A stretch of DNA of 64,000 bases from Actinomortierella ambigua (GCA_016098155.1 JAAAJB010000014.1:1-64000), one strand, 5' to 3'; shown: positions 45,115 to 59,855, counted from the stretch's first letter. The notes: generated by a model not told the origin, from the sequence alone. Translations and numbers: made by a program.

Positions 45115-48100
45115 TTATACGCTCACCGTCACTGTTTCGTAGTTGCGATAGCCAATGGCCCAGAAGCAAAGGACCAACAATCCCGTGCCAATCACGTCGA
45201 TCAACGAGGTCAAGATGGGCAGGGCATAGTTGTCGGGGTCATAGCCCCACTTCCAGAACCACAGGGTGATGTACTTGGCCATGATGAGCGACGCCATGAT
45301 GAGGATCAGCGACACGGCCGTGTAGCCAATGACGACGCCGGCGGACCAGTGGATATGGCCCAAACCCATCAAGCCAATCACCAAGAGGAAGAGGCCCTGG
45401 ATCGGAATGTTGACGACGAACAATATCCTCTGGGTGGCCCGATGGTTCTCCTTGATGCCCGCGTGCACTGAGGTCGAGATGCGACTGGCATAGATCGATC
45501 CAATGTTGCCTGCCAGACCATTCAACACGGGCGAGATCAGAGCCATGCCCGGGTATTGGTCAATGTATCGCTCCAAAGTCAAGCCAGCCGTGCTCGCAAT
45601 CACCATCGCAAGTAGGATGGGGCCCCATCCTTCCTTGACGACCTCAACCACAAACTTGTTCCGTCGCACAATAATCAGCCACACTGGGATGCACAGGATC
45701 TGCACGCCAAGAACCAGGAAGCAAATCGGTGTGTCTAGATAAGATCAACGCATGATTTTTTTGTAATAAAGAATATATAAAAAAAGGTATGAGCGGAAGT
45801 ACGACAACGGACAGGGCTGAGCCTTATTTTTTTTTCACATCCCCCCAAGTAAACTTACCAACATATTTCCGCAAGGTGGTCGAGCAACCTGCCAGGACAA
45901 ACAAGGTGACCAAGTCACCCATCGACGATGCGAGAGGGCAGGCAATGTTATCGGGGTTGATGTTGAACTTGCGGCACAACAAGACCAAGACACACATGAA
46001 GCCGCCCAGTACAAACGAACTGATCGACGCACACATCATGCTCGCTGCAATCATCAGCGCAATTTCGTTCCAGTTGTTGCCCGAAGGATGCACCAACATA
46101 CCCAGCCCAAACGAAAACAATCCTGCAATCGATCCCACACTCAGCGCTTGCACCTGCAGTAGCGCCAGATTGCCCTTCACAAACAGGCTGCGTGATTGAG
46201 GTGAGTCCAATAATCCCATGTTGGACTATCATGAAAAAAAAAAAGAAGAGAGGGAGATAGAGAGGGAAAGGGAGCAGTAGGAGTGATGAGACGTTAGTTA
46301 GCTTCTATGCGGACCATCCTGATTTCGTTCACTACCCTACGTTTCTGGGGTGGAAGAGAACACGTAGGACCCAATGGCTCGGGTGATCTCCACTCCCATT
46401 TTCAACTGTTTCGAGGTTTGTCAATAAGAAAAAAAAAAAAAAAAAAAAACAAGGTTCACTGGTAAACCCTTTTGATCCTTCAGAAAAGGCTCTGAAGAGA
46501 GCAGCTGAGGGTATCGGGAGGCGAATTAAACAACAGCGACAAAAAAAAAGAGCGCGGTTGGGAGGGAGAGGGGAGGATGTAAAAATGAACGGATGAGAGC
46601 CAACCATCGCCAGAACAACCAAGAAGGGAGGGGGAGAGGACGATGGACGACTTACAGCAGTAGAGAGCCGACTGGCCAAGTTCATCTCCAGGTTGCCCTT
46701 GAGGTTGAGCAGGATGGGGATCAAGATGATCAGCTCTGAGATGTCTACAAAAACTGGCCAGTGCTAAGGAGAGGGACGTCGATCCATGGTAAGGGAAAAA
46801 AACGCACATGGTGAATAAGGATGCAATAGAGAGAAACAGGGAAAGGAGTTAGTATCGAACCTTGTTTCTCTTTCATTTCGTAAACTCGATCTCAACCATG
46901 GTTATGCTAATCCAAAAAGTGTTGTTGTCCCATCCCAGCCGATTTTTTTTTTTTTTTTGTTGAGCACTGCCCCTTCATATTTGATTCGTCAGAGCAGCCG
47001 TTTAGTGGATCTGCAGCATCCTGCACACCACAAAAAAAACAAGGTACTAGCACGGTTCTATTGGTTTACCTGGATAACATCCAAAAGCCATCCTGCGCCG
47101 ATCAGTCCACTGACAGCAATGACAAGGGTTGTTGACGCCTAAAAGGAGTTGCAATAAAAATGAGAATACAGGAGAGGAAACGATTAGAATGGAAGAAAGG
47201 AATGTTAGCTTGTATTGGCATAGAGGATTGTGTTTCTTTTCACCACCGATGGAAGGCCCATTCTTAAACTCGGATGCGCTTGGTTCACGAGAAAATGGAT
47301 AGAGCGGTGGGAAAAAAAATGAAAGAAAACTGGTTTTACGGAAAACATGATGAAGGATGCAATTGCCCCCACAATCAGTTTGCCACTCCAGACTCCCATC
47401 CTCCCCTGAAACGAAACATCCTTCATCATTGTCGTACAGCAAACAAACAGCACGGATGGTCGTAGATAGTTCCCTCACGGTACCTTCCCCTCCCCGCCCC
47501 CCTCCATTCCCCGATCGCGTTGACTGCTCTTCTTTTTCTTTTGGGTTTCTTCGCGACATATTACCTGCATCAACAATCCGTCGATCGGTGCTTCCGTTGT
47601 TCCTGCACCTGCTCCATGATCGCCGCCTCCCATCATCTCCTCGTCCATCTGTCGTCCGGAATCCTCAAAGCCCATGCTCTCCAGAGCATACTTTGGTGGT
47701 GGTGAGGTAGGGGTCACGGTGCCAGTGTCATTGGAGTTGTTGAGGCTGATGCTGGACTGCGACCCTCTCCGTGGGGTCAACGTGACGCTCGAGCGACTAT
47801 TGCTCCGTGAATGTTGCTGCTGCGAGGGAGAGGCAGAGGCAGAGGATGAGGAGGAAGAGGAGGTTCTGGCGTGTAAGGGAATGCTACTCCTTCCAATGTT
47901 GGCTGTCCCCTCGTCATCGTCACTAGTGGAAGGGCTTGGCGAGTCTCTGTAGGGGGCTGTTGTTGCTTGGGATTGTTGGTGTTGCTGCTGTTGTCTGAAG
48001 GACGAGGACGTGTTGGGCAGCTCCGACATGGCGAATTGGCCAGAGGCGGGTCTGCTTCGTCCACCGGCTGCAGGTTGGGGGACAGGAGAGGAGGCCATGG

Positions 48101-48212
48101 TGAAATCAGAGTCGAGGTCGTCGTCGTCGTCAAAGTCCTTTATCCCGTCGTGAGTGAGAACGGGGATATAGGCCTGCGAAGAGGAGGAGGAGGATGGGAA
48201 TAGTCGTGACAT
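45115..48212 (-). CDS. SLC41/MgtE-type divalent cation transporter
   Basis: Six exons (47565-48212, 47340-47405, 47070-47138, 46656-46763, 45859-46225, 45115-45734) encode 625 residues. SLC41 proteins move Mg2+ and related divalent cations across the plasma or organelle membrane. The first ~215 residues are cytosolic and disordered, rich in Ser, Gln and Asp. The membrane part has two related halves, each with the SLC41 motif: [20 protein letters not shown] in the first and [20 protein letters not shown] in the second. [19 protein letters not shown] and [19 protein letters not shown] also pair between halves. Short exons 2-4 were placed by frame and by the motif they join. Exon 2, coding the first helix, is the least certain. 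The gene is divergent from the unknown Ser/Thr-rich gene. Confidence 0.88.
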
Positions 48213-49028
48213 GGCGAGAAGCGGGCGCCGTCTCTTTTATACGGCGCGACAAGGGCAAGGGAGAAGGAGAGGGAGAGAGACACACAGAGAGAGATGGAGA
48301 TGGAGATAGAGTGAGACACAGAGGGGGGGAGGAGAGAGGAGGACGTGCTGCTCTGCCGGGCACAATGAATGACGGATGGAGGAACTGGGCTAGGCTTGGG
48401 CCAGGTTGGGATGCACACAGTAGAGAGAAGCCAGTAAAGAGGTGTTGTGGGTCCGGTATGTGCTAGGGTGCCAGAAACAATATGCAAGGGAGGATAGGAA
48501 AGGAGAGAGAAAGACAGAGAGAGAGAGAGAGAAGAAGAAAAGCCAGGGAGAGAGGCAAACGGAGAAACGGACAAAGCAGTGAAAGGTCCGTAGAGAGAGA
48601 GAGAGAGTAGGGTGGAGAGACAGAAAGAGAGAGAGAAGGATGGAGTAGAGAGATGAATGAATTGGATGAGATGTGTGCCTACTTTCTTTTTTTTTGCTCT
48701 CACTGCTGAATGCCAAAAAAGAAAAAAAAAAAAAAAAAAGAGTGGCCTCACTCTTTCCACTGGCTTACTACCTTACTGTTTCACCCACGAGGGAGGGATG
48801 AAAGAGAGGGAGAGAGAGAGAGAGGAGGGGTTTCCACCTATTCCTATCCTATTCTTGTGTCTAAGCGAGTCAGTCAGTCAGTCAGTCAGTCAGTCAGTCA
48901 GTCATTACTTCTCTCTCTCTCACATCTCACACACACTCTCTCTCCATGTTGCAGATCCCCTGCCGTTCCCTTCCTCCTACCCTCCCTCGCTAACCTTCGC
49001 TCCCTCCCATCCTCTCCTTGCCTGCCTC
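48213..49028. other. Divergent spacer SLC41 / unknown gene, with microsatellites
   Basis: The spacer is dominated by GA/CT tracts (48250-48650) and an (AGTC)9 array at 48868-48903 that would lie in the leader of the plus-strand gene. Both promoters must be here. No TATA box is evident. Confidence 0.5.
48868..48903. repeat. (AGTC)9 microsatellite
   Basis: Nine perfect AGTC units lie about 125 bases before the start codon of the next gene, so they are likely transcribed as part of its leader. Confidence 0.95.
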
Positions 49029-51215
49029 ATGTCTGCTCTCGGTAGCTTTGATGACCTGTGCAGAGCTGTCTTTGTGCCCTCTTCATCCTCCAATGTCAAC
49101 GCATGGGCATTTGCTTCTCCAGCAGACTTGGCCAATGCCCCGACATCCGAGACCGAGAATGTCCTCAGCCTGTTGCTTCAAGCACAGCCATACGAGCTCC
49201 CTCGATCCGTGCTATCTTCTCTCCCAGAGTCGTTGTCGTCTTCATTACCTCCTGCAGGAGGGGGGCCAGGAGCTCCAGCTGCAACACTGTCAGCAGCAGC
49301 AGCAGCGACAGCAGCAATAACAAACACCACCACAGTCATGCATCGTCGCTTGCCTCTAGAGTCCGTTGGCAGTCCTGTCATGGAACAACGGGTGCTATCG
49401 ATCCTCCGCCAGGCTGGCGTGACCCTTCTGGAACAGCCTTACGACCGCAATATGGGTGGATCATACGCAATCCAAAAGTCGCGTTCGGAGATGTTGCAAT
49501 TGGCGCCGTCATCGTCGACAACAACGACCAGCGCACCCTTGGAACGGCCTGTTGTGCTGGTGATCGACGACGAGAACATGGCGGCCAGCATGTGGCTGAT
49601 CCCAGAAGAGGATTGGGTTCGTTATATGGCACGCGTGCGCTTTTGGCGACAAGAGTCGCACCGGATCAAGGCTGCCGAACGCCACGCAACGTTGGTTCAA
49701 GCCATCCATGATCGCTGGTCTGTCCACCGTCAAGTAATTGCACCGGTGGACCGTCACCACGATGGTTCGCGGTCTCCTTCTGCATCCTCTTCCTCTTCGG
49801 GGACTCTCTCCAATTCAGCCAGTGCTCCTGGATCACCAGTCGCAAAGAGAGCAACAGCAGCAGCAGAGACAGCCACTATCCCTCCCATACCCGCTATGAT
49901 GTATCCCTCTGCGCAACTAGGTGTTACAGCATACCAATGCTACGTGGCGAAAAAGGACTTGCAGCAGAGGCAACAACAGCAGTCGACTCCAGTACCACCA
50001 CTGTATCACCTCGGACAAGATCCCGGACAAGCACTATTGGCCTTCATCCATCAGTACGGTGACGAACTGTCGGCCCGTTCGACGATCAGGGGATTGGTGG
50101 ATTTCATCCGCAGGCAGATCGGTGACCCTGAACTGCTAACCTGGACCATCGACTCGGTCAACCTGACGGAGCAAAAGCTCGAAATCACCGAGGCCGTTTT
50201 GGATTTGTTGGTTCGTCTCGGCATCGAGCGAATCGATACTGTCTCCACCGTCGTAGTACCTTCCTCCTCCTTCTCTTCCACTTCCTCCTCGTCGTCATCA
50301 TCAGCAGTAACAGTAACAGCAACGGTCAATGATACTCCACGGATCAGTAACCTACCGATGTGTACCAGTCCTGGTGGTGGTGGTCATAATGGTAATGATG
50401 GTAGTCCTGGTATGCTGACACAGCCACCGACCACGCGCACGAGCCACGTTCCTGGTCAGAAAACGGTCATAGGAGAGAGCGATGGCAGCGACGCCGGCAA
50501 GCGGACAGCAGCGGTCACCACCACCCTCACCACAACAACCACAACAACAGCAGCCACCATGGACGAGCTCGTATGGACGTTTGGACTCGACACCGACGAC
50601 CGTCAGCTCTCGCAATGGGTAGAGATGCTCCACCAGAACAAGGACCCCTCGAGATCACTCTCCAAGGCGATCCGAGACCGCTACTTGTACGACAGTCATA
50701 CCATTGCCGCGGGATCCGTCGAGCCCTTGTTGTATCAGCCACCGTTACCTGAAGCGGGGGGAGGAAGCTCTTCGCCGATGCATCAGCATTCCCAGTCATC
50801 ATCGTCACCCACACCAGCCAACACGATTCGCCGAAGGCCGGAGCTCGTATTGGAACACTCTCGCTGGTCCAAGCGTCCCGCGACGGGCGGCCAAGGCGCT
50901 GGTCGTCATGGAGGAGGGGCCGTGGGTCGTGCGCGCAAGGATCTGGCGGATTTGGCAAGGTGGGCGACAAGCTGCTGTAGTGGTCGGTTGGACTGGCTGT
51001 GGCGCTGGTTTCACACATGGCTGCGGCCTTCGGCCCGTCGCCAAACTGGAGATGGAGGAATAGGGGGAGGAGGAAGAACAAGAAGGAGCAAAGCATCGAA
51101 AAGTTCTAGTCGTCCAGCGGGCGAAGCGGTCGACTCTGACGGTCAAGATGAGTCTGACATGGGATCGACAGTGGTTGCTGCGCATCGTGTTCGAAACAAT
51201 GACGAAAATGTTTAA
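49029..51215 (+). CDS. Unknown Ser/Thr-rich protein with Trp-rich basic segment
   Basis: A single exon encodes 728 residues from MSALGSFDDLCRAVF. The same frame is open far upstream, but that part encodes low-complexity leader sequence, so the ATG at 49029 is preferred. I do not recognise the family. Folded-looking segments are VVLVIDDENMAASMWLIPEE with VRYMARVRFWRQESHRIKAA, a helical stretch GQALLAFIHQYGDELSARST to IERIDTV, and MDELVWTFGLDTDDRQLSQW. They are separated by Ser, Thr, Gln and Ala runs. Near residues 642-665 a basic, Trp-rich amphipathic stretch (RLDWLWRWFHTWLRP) could lie on a membrane surface, which is inference. There is no signal peptide. Confidence 0.7.
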   Translation: MSALGSFDDLCRAVFVPSSSSNVNAWAFASPADLANAPTSETENVLSLLLQAQPYELPRSVLSSLPESLSSSLPPAGGGPGAPAATLSAAAAATAAITNTTTVMHRRLPLESVGSPVMEQRVLSILRQAGVTLLEQPYDRNMGGSYAIQKSRSEMLQLAPSSSTTTTSAPLERPVVLVIDDENMAASMWLIPEEDWVRYMARVRFWRQESHRIKAAERHATLVQAIHDRWSVHRQVIAPVDRHHDGSRSPSASSSSSGTLSNSASAPGSPVAKRATAAAETATIPPIPAMMYPSAQLGVTAYQCYVAKKDLQQRQQQQSTPVPPLYHLGQDPGQALLAFIHQYGDELSARSTIRGLVDFIRRQIGDPELLTWTIDSVNLTEQKLEITEAVLDLLVRLGIERIDTVSTVVVPSSSFSSTSSSSSSSAVTVTATVNDTPRISNLPMCTSPGGGGHNGNDGSPGMLTQPPTTRTSHVPGQKTVIGESDGSDAGKRTAAVTTTLTTTTTTTAATMDELVWTFGLDTDDRQLSQWVEMLHQNKDPSRSLSKAIRDRYLYDSHTIAAGSVEPLLYQPPLPEAGGGSSSPMHQHSQSSSSPTPANTIRRRPELVLEHSRWSKRPATGGQGAGRHGGGAVGRARKDLADLARWATSCCSGRLDWLWRWFHTWLRPSARRQTGDGGIGGGGRTRRSKASKSSSRPAGEAVDSDGQDESDMGSTVVAAHRVRNNDENV

Positions 51216-51456
51216 GAAAAGCGACCTAGATAGCTCTAGTATACCATATTTTTTTCCCCGTTCCTACATACATTGGGAGCCCTTCCTGCTGAACAAAAAA
51301 AAATGTTCCACAAGAATCATGTCATTACCGGGTAAAGGTTGAGAGCCAGACGCGGAACAAACCGCAAATGCCAACTCCAAAAAACCACATTTTTTTCCTT
51401 ACTTTGGTTGCAGTTTTGCCAAGAATTGTTTTTTTTTCTTTATTATGTTACTATTA

Positions 51457-52438
51457 TTATGGTACAGTTGGTGGGGGTGTATCCTCGTCCTCCTTGATTA
51501 AAACAGGAGAAGTCGGGATGGAACCATTGGACGCCCGGTCTTTGGAGCCCTGCTCCTGCTGCTGGGAGGCCAATGGTGAAGAACCACGAGGCATTAAAGA
51601 TTGTGGTGATGGTGCTGGCGAAGATGTGGTGGGGAATGTGACTAAGATCCGAGTTAACGATTGGCTGCGGCGAAGCCGATCCCTGCTATGCGCCGGCTCC
51701 ATAGCCGTCGTTGTTTTCGTGGAACTATGGCGGGGGGTAGAACTAAGCCCGTCGTAACTCCTCCTGACTCTGTTCGAACGGCCACCACTGGCCATGGCTG
51801 CTCCTGCTGTTGTTGTTGTTGCTGCGGCAGCACCCAAGGCTTTTGCCGGTGTCTTTCCTTCCTCCCCGTCCTCTTCTTCCTCTTCTGGGTGTCCTGCCAG
51901 CGTCGTCGAGTTGCGACGCAATGCTGCAATTGTCATCCCGGAAGGAGGAGAAATGGGTGACTTGGTGATGGAGAAGAAGCTGCCGAGCTTTTGGGGTATA
52001 AGCTCACGGAGCGGCGTTGATGGCTTCGAAGAAGACCCCGAGCCCAAGGTGGTCGTCCTTGGCCAGCCCTCCGGAATATCTTGCAGTCGGTCTCGACTAC
52101 TCGAGGCTGTTGGAGAATCGTGGAGGGTATGGTCGTGGTCCTGACCATCGTTGTCCGATGGGGATGGATTGTTCCATTTGATCAAACTCGTAATGTGCAG
52201 TAAATCCATCCCTTCCCTCCGCCCCTCCATCGTCAACCGCCGCGATATCCTTCGAGCCGCCTGCGCCGTTTGCTTGGCCTCTTCATGCCTTGGGTCCACC
52301 ATCGATGGCGATGTGTAGCCTTCGTGAAACGAAAATGCCACCAAGGGCTCGGAGGGCGTCGTCATCTTGGGACTGACGAGTGGTTGGGGAATCGTCAGGG
52401 ACAAGACAACTGCCTCCTGCTGACTCGACTGATCCTGA

Positions 52439-52493
<55 letters not shown>

Positions 52494-55400
52494 GCGGTTG
52501 TTGCGGTTGTTGCGGTTGTTCTGCTTCCTGGTGCTGCGGCTGTTGTGGAGTTGGCGATGGCGACGGTGATGACATTAGCGGCAATGATGAGCGTCGCTCG
52601 TAGTTGCACGGCTCTATCTGGGTCTCCTCCCTTGCCACCGCTGCTGACTCTGTCACTGTCTCCTTCACAGCACCATCTTGAGATGAACGGGCCGCCGTGT
52701 CGCTACTATCGTGGGCTTCAGACGGCGGGTTGATTGTAGTTGGAGTCAGCCCAGTCTCGCTCGCGTTGGTGGGAGCATCTCCTGACATGGACAGAGCAGT
52801 TGACCCAGCTACAGAGTCGTCAAAGCTTGACCCTGTTCCGCCGCCGCCGCCGCCGCCACCACCACCAGCACTCCCACTCATTCGACGCTCTCCTTCCGAA
52901 CCCGAAGTCTCATACTGTTGGCGACGGAAGGGGTCCAGATGAACGGGTCCAAGCTTGGAATCCTTGAGCGCAAAGGCTGGCACATAGTTACTAATGGAGT
53001 ATCGGTGGCTTTGCTGGAGACGCTGCTGCTGCAGATGTTGTTGATGAAGCGAGGGTGGGTGGGATTGGTAAGAGGGGTCATAGGAAAGGCGGTGGTGTTG
53101 GTACGAGTGGGTGGGCGAGTCGAGCACGTAGTCGCTATTACGGCGAGGTTGGTTTGAGGTAAACGACGCCGGCTGGCTGACCAACATCTGTGGCCGGCGC
53201 GGGCGAGGGTCGTTGGTGATGCCGGCCTCGATCATTGTACTTGGGCGGTCGGTGTCGTGGGTGGCCGAACCATACTTGTCGTGAAAGTACCGAAGCAGAA
53301 ACCCAGGTGGCGGCAGCGAGAAGATTGGACACACCAACAGCCGTATGCACAGGTCAAGTGATTGTGCCTGCAGTGTAAAGGCGCTCCCCGGATGACAGAT
53401 GAAGTAGATGAGCATTGTGCCGTAGCCCTGTTGTGTCGTCGTCGTTGTTGTTGTTGATTGGAAAGCCGAGAATTGTTGACATGTTCAGCAAACACACACA
53501 TGTACACAAACGCACATACACACGCCAGCATGGGACACAAAGAAAATTGAGTGAGAAATGGGGCAAAACGATCGATTTGAGCATGTCCTTCGATTATGCA
53601 AAACGACAGTTTCTCAAAAGTTGGAGGGAAACGTGGGCGCGGGCCAAGAAACAAAAACAACATATTGGCACGCACACACGAAAAAGAGAGAGGGGGGGTG
53701 CAGCATGGTCATTGGACGGCGAGGTCGTGGCATCCTCTGTGACCCCTGCAACTGGCGCCAAAAACTCAACAATGAAAGAAAAGGCTGCTGACGAGGCTAG
53801 GCTTTAAGCCCAAAAAAGAGTCAATTATTGGTGCAGGGTTGTCGTCTATGCAAGAACAACCAACTGTTACGCACCCCCGCAAGCAAACACAAAGGAGGGA
53901 AGGAGCAAAGGAAGAAAAAAAGGGAGTGATAGTCGACATTGACACAAAACAGGGCGCGCCCTGCTTTGATGCCCCCCCCCCTTTTCCCTCCTTTTCCCTC
54001 CCTTTCCTCTCTCACTCTCACTCTCTCGCTGTTGTGCTTGCTCATGCAGAAAAAAAAAAGAAAGGTGCATGGATCAAACCGAACGAGCTCTGGTTGTAGG
54101 GCAGTGCGCTGATAGTGTTGTTATCGGCACTATTAGGCTTAGAGTCAGGTCATTTGTCATCCAACAAGGGTGGGAAATAAACGCGACGAAAAAGAAGAAG
54201 GACTGTGTGCAGGCAAGGGTCCTCCTTCACAAGATGGAAGAGTGTGACAACATCACGACTCATTGGGTGAATGGATAGGCATGGAAGGTGGTTGTTGGTT
54301 GGTTGGACCAAAGGACGGAACAGGGTCCGATGTGGGGAAAATGCGAAAATAATAAAGATCAATGTTCGATAACAAATTTAGCATGCTTACCAGCGAGATG
54401 AGGCCCAAGGCTCCGAGATACCATGCACCAACGGCGAGCGTGTTACTGTCAGCAATCTGAGCAACCCCTGCACTGTGGTGGTGCCTCACTAGAGGAACCT
54501 TTCATCACGAAAGAGAAAGAAAGAGTGTCATTGGTTAGATCTCTTGGAAGAGCGAAGAGGGGAAAAAAAAGAACGCGATCCAGGGCATCCAGTTGGTTTT
54601 CCGTATGCTTGTCCCAGCTCAAACTCCAATAGTATTGACCCTTGACAAAATTGTTACTGCTTCCCCAATTGTGGTGTTGTCACATCTCGAAAACAAAAAA
54701 AAAAGAGACAGGGTCCTCAATGGTCATAGAGAGAACTGCGTGAAGGGTGAAAGAGTTTTGGAGGCAAAGGGGATAGGTGGCAATTACGGAGGCAAAGAAC
54801 AAACGCACAGGAGAGGTGGTTGGAGAAAAAACACATGTACACTTTTCGGCTTCTCCCCTTCCACTTATTCCCCTTTTCCCCTCTTCAGATAGAAGCAAAG
54901 AAGTAAAGAAGAGGGCAAGTGGGTTCTATTGCTCTTATCAAGTCGACCATTGCTTTGGCCTAACCATCCATTATGCGGGTTCTGCCTCATTCCATGACAG
55001 TAAAAGGTACAGAACCTGTCAAAGGAGATGCGCGTGGCTCTGAAAAAGAGAGGCACGGTGGGGCCAACAATAAACTAGATATACTTACAAAGAGGTACAA
55101 AATAGTGACAGTACTTGCAATGACCTTGATAAGCTGGCGCAACCAGTAGACCCAAGGTACTGGTGCAGGCGATTTGATGGGGGTGTTTGCTCCCCAGACG
55201 GCATAGATATAGTAGCACAGCTCGGCGATAGCAACCAAGACGTACATAATGACCGACCCAAGAGCAACACGCCAGATCAGGGTCTGATGCCGAGTGAGAG
55301 GGTAGAATGCGTAGCCGAGATGAATAATGGTGGTAATCACCCAAGTAACAGCAATGCATTCCGCAATGAATTGGTAGACCCAAAAGATGGCCAAGTCCAT

Positions 55401-55574
55401 TTTTCCTGCTGCATAGACAACAGCCAGTGCCGCGATCGACAGCCCAAACAGCGCCATTACAAACGAGCCTAGTCGCAGAGGGGTCCGCGAGCGGCGGAAC
55501 TGCAGCCCTGCGAGGACAGTTATAATGAACACATAGGCTGCCGCCACTATGGAGCTCGGCAGCTGAGCTAGCAT
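51457..55574 (-). CDS. Unknown multi-spanning membrane protein with long poly-Q cytosolic tail
   Basis: Three exons (55089-55574, 54391-54456, 51457-53427) encode about 840 residues. The first ~230 residues contain about seven hydrophobic segments, starting with IVAAAYVFIITVLAGL and including the exon-2 helix LAVGAWYLGALGLISL joined to GYGTMLIYFICH. A tail of ~600 residues follows that is Ser/Thr/Pro-rich, with an 18-codon pure CAA glutamine run and a Gly run. A seven-helix body plus a long phosphorylatable tail recalls receptor-like fungal membrane proteins, but no receptor family motif is seen. The exon-2 acceptor was chosen to keep frame: a nearby AG gives an immediate stop. The N-terminal Met could instead lie 40 codons upstream, but MLAQLPSS leads straight into the first helix. 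Confidence 0.65.
52441..52494 (-). repeat. (CAA)18 poly-glutamine tract
   Basis: On the coding (minus) strand 18 uninterrupted CAA codons encode Gln, flanked by CAA-CCG units. Pure triplet runs of this kind are prone to length change between strains. Confidence 0.95.
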
Positions 55575-56536
55575 GTCGTTGGTCACCACTACTGCTGTTG
55601 CTTGGCGCGGATGTGAAGAGAGGAATGGAATGCGGTGTAGCCGAGGAAATGAAGCGATGTAGAATGGAAGGAACGTCAAAGTTTCATCACACAATCACAG
55701 TCAGAGAGATGACGCCGTGTGAGGTGAGGTGAAGCCGTGTCTTTGTCTCTCGCTCGAGGAGTAACGCGAAGAGGAGGAGAGTGGAAGGAAGAGCGAGGGG
55801 AGGGGCGGCGGTGGTGGTGGTGGTGGCAAAATGAGGAGAGAGTGGGATGGAGGGCGGCCGCGTTCAGCCGTTGGCCATTGACGCAAACCGAATGGAATTT
55901 GCAAATTGTGTGGTGTGGTGTGAGAGGAGAGGAGAGGAGAGAAGAGAGAAAAACGGAGAGAAGAAAAAAAAAAAAGAGAGTGACAGAGAGCCGAGAAAGA
56001 AAATAGCATATTGTTGCAGGGAAAGGGGGAAAGAAAGGCCCGCTTTACTTCTCGGGCATGCACGTTGAGAGTCTGACAGCAGGGAACACTACCCAAGCCT
56101 GAGCCTGGGAGCCACCAGGCACAGAGTCATTCCATTGGCCAGGTCTCAGCATAATCAATCATCACCGTTGCCAGCAAGAAAGGTGATTGATTACAACAGG
56201 CTACCACGTTCCGCCATAGCATAAGCTGGTTCACTGGTGTCTTGTCTCCCTCCCCTCCATCTCGCCTTTGTCCTCCTCCTCTCTCTCCTCCCTCCCACCC
56301 TCGCTCCCTCGTGCGAACTATCTATCTTCTTACTGCTGCTGGCTGACAGTGCAATGCATGTTCCACACACGCGAAGCATGTGTGTTCCCTTTTCTGTAAT
56401 AGAGTTGTCCTCGCCCGCCCACTCTGTGAAAAGGTCACACGGTACCCTTCGGCCCAACGCATTGACATAAAAGGCGCAGAACGACATTTTCCCACTCTTC
56501 ATTCTTCGTTCTCACATTCATTCCACTTACAACACC
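55575..56536. other. Divergent spacer membrane protein / dioxygenase
   Basis: About 960 bases lie between two divergent start codons. GA-rich and GTG-repeat sequence fills the left part and CT-rich sequence the right part. No gene is recognised. Confidence 0.5.
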
Positions 56537-58254
<1,718 letters not shown>

Positions 58255-58310
58255 AGCGCTTTGCAACTGTATCTGACCTATAACCCCTCATTTCGTGGCA
58301 TGAACAACGG

Positions 58311-58316
58311 AATAAA
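58311..58316 (+). terminator. Polyadenylation signal of the dioxygenase gene
   Basis: AATAAA lies 57 bases after the stop codon, within the 160-base convergent spacer. Confidence 0.6.
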
Positions 58317-58414
58317 ATCACCATTTTCAACGAATTGACACAAGCGGAACAAATCAAACAAAAAACCCAAAAAAAAACCCCCAAAAAAAAAAAAACGGAA
58401 GGGGTATATTTGAG

Positions 58415-59824
58415 CTACTTTTCTGGCGAGAATCTATTCAGAGCAACTTGTGAGGCGCCGACCTCATCGTACCCGGGGACAGTCTCATCATCCTCGCTGA
58501 CAAAACCATCGTCCCCGTTCAAGGTCAAAACAACATTGGGGCGTGGATGTGAGGAGAAGACGACTGGGAGTGGCGCAGAAGGCACTGCAAAGTCGACCGG
58601 AAGGTTTCGAGGCTGAGACGTTAATGGTGATGGCGCGGGTGCTACGTGCACATGAGCTGGAAGACTGGGTGTCGGGCTTGTGTCGTCTTTGTCGTCGCTT
58701 GTCGGGCTGTTGAATGGATTACCTTGAAAATAGACATCCAGGTCGTCCTTGGGCGGCACTATGGGCGGTGCCTTTTCCTCGTCACTTCCTTTGACCTCCA
58801 TGAGTTCGACATCCTGTTCGGGGGCCGAAGAGGAGGAGGAATTATATGCTGGGTCGTCCTTATCACCTGTTTGCCCTTTCCTTTGGCCAGGTCTGTTGCT
58901 TCTGTACCTCTGCCGTATCCTCCATATTGTGCCGACAACAATAATGAAGGCCGCAAAAGAAGATAACCCGATAATCCAGCCAAAGACTGCTGATTGGTGA
59001 CGTGAAGAATCTGCCGTGGCCCAGCCATCCGGCATTTGACTGACCAGTTCGCCGGTGGAGGAGTCAAAATACCGCAAAGATTGCTCTTGGGTCCAGCTCA
59101 GAATACTTTGGTTCTCCATAGGCCCCATGGTAAGAGATCGATAGAGAGTCAAGTCCGGCGGCCTTAGAGCGACTAGAGTAGGTAATGTAGATACTGAAGT
59201 CGGTGAGGACGATGGCGCTCCTGGGTCCACTGCTAGCAGGGAATGCGATCCTGGAGATAGCGAGTCAAAGTCGTTCCATTGAACAGTTGCAAGGTGCTGA
59301 ATGTTGTTGCTGCCGCCAAGCATGTGCAAGGCGGAGTTACCCTACGCCAGAATTCACACGAATGGCTGGTGAGTAATCGTTTTCACATACTCCGATTATA
59401 TCTCCTTTTTTCCGATTCCAGCCTCATACCATGTCTGTCTTGACCCGATTCAAAAAGTAAAGACGATTGTCGGATAGAGCGCTCACCGACGACGACTGAA
59501 CCTTTGCGAATGGTATTTGAGTGTTGAAACCGGTAGCTGCCAGGTCAGGAACGAATGAGGTTCCTATGGAGACTTTGGTGACGACGAACATTTTGGGTAG
59601 GGCAAGAGTGGAGCCTATCAAGACGAGCTGCCCATCGTGATATCCTATATCATCAACTAAGCCATGAATGGTCGAGTTCTTCAAAAGCAACGGTACGACA
59701 AGTGGCAAGATTCGATAGTTAGTCTCATTCCGAATGACCGAACGAAAGACCAAACGAATGACCGAACGAATGACCGAATGAAAAAAAAAAAAAAAACGGG
59801 AAACCCCCTTTTTTTTTTTATTTT

Positions 59825-59855
<31 letters not shown>

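Noticed and set aside
46381..46430. Possible extra exon of the SLC41 gene (after ACAG, TTGAAAATGGG)
   Set aside because: Exons 4 and 5 already join in phase 0 with family sequence continuing across, leaving no room for it.
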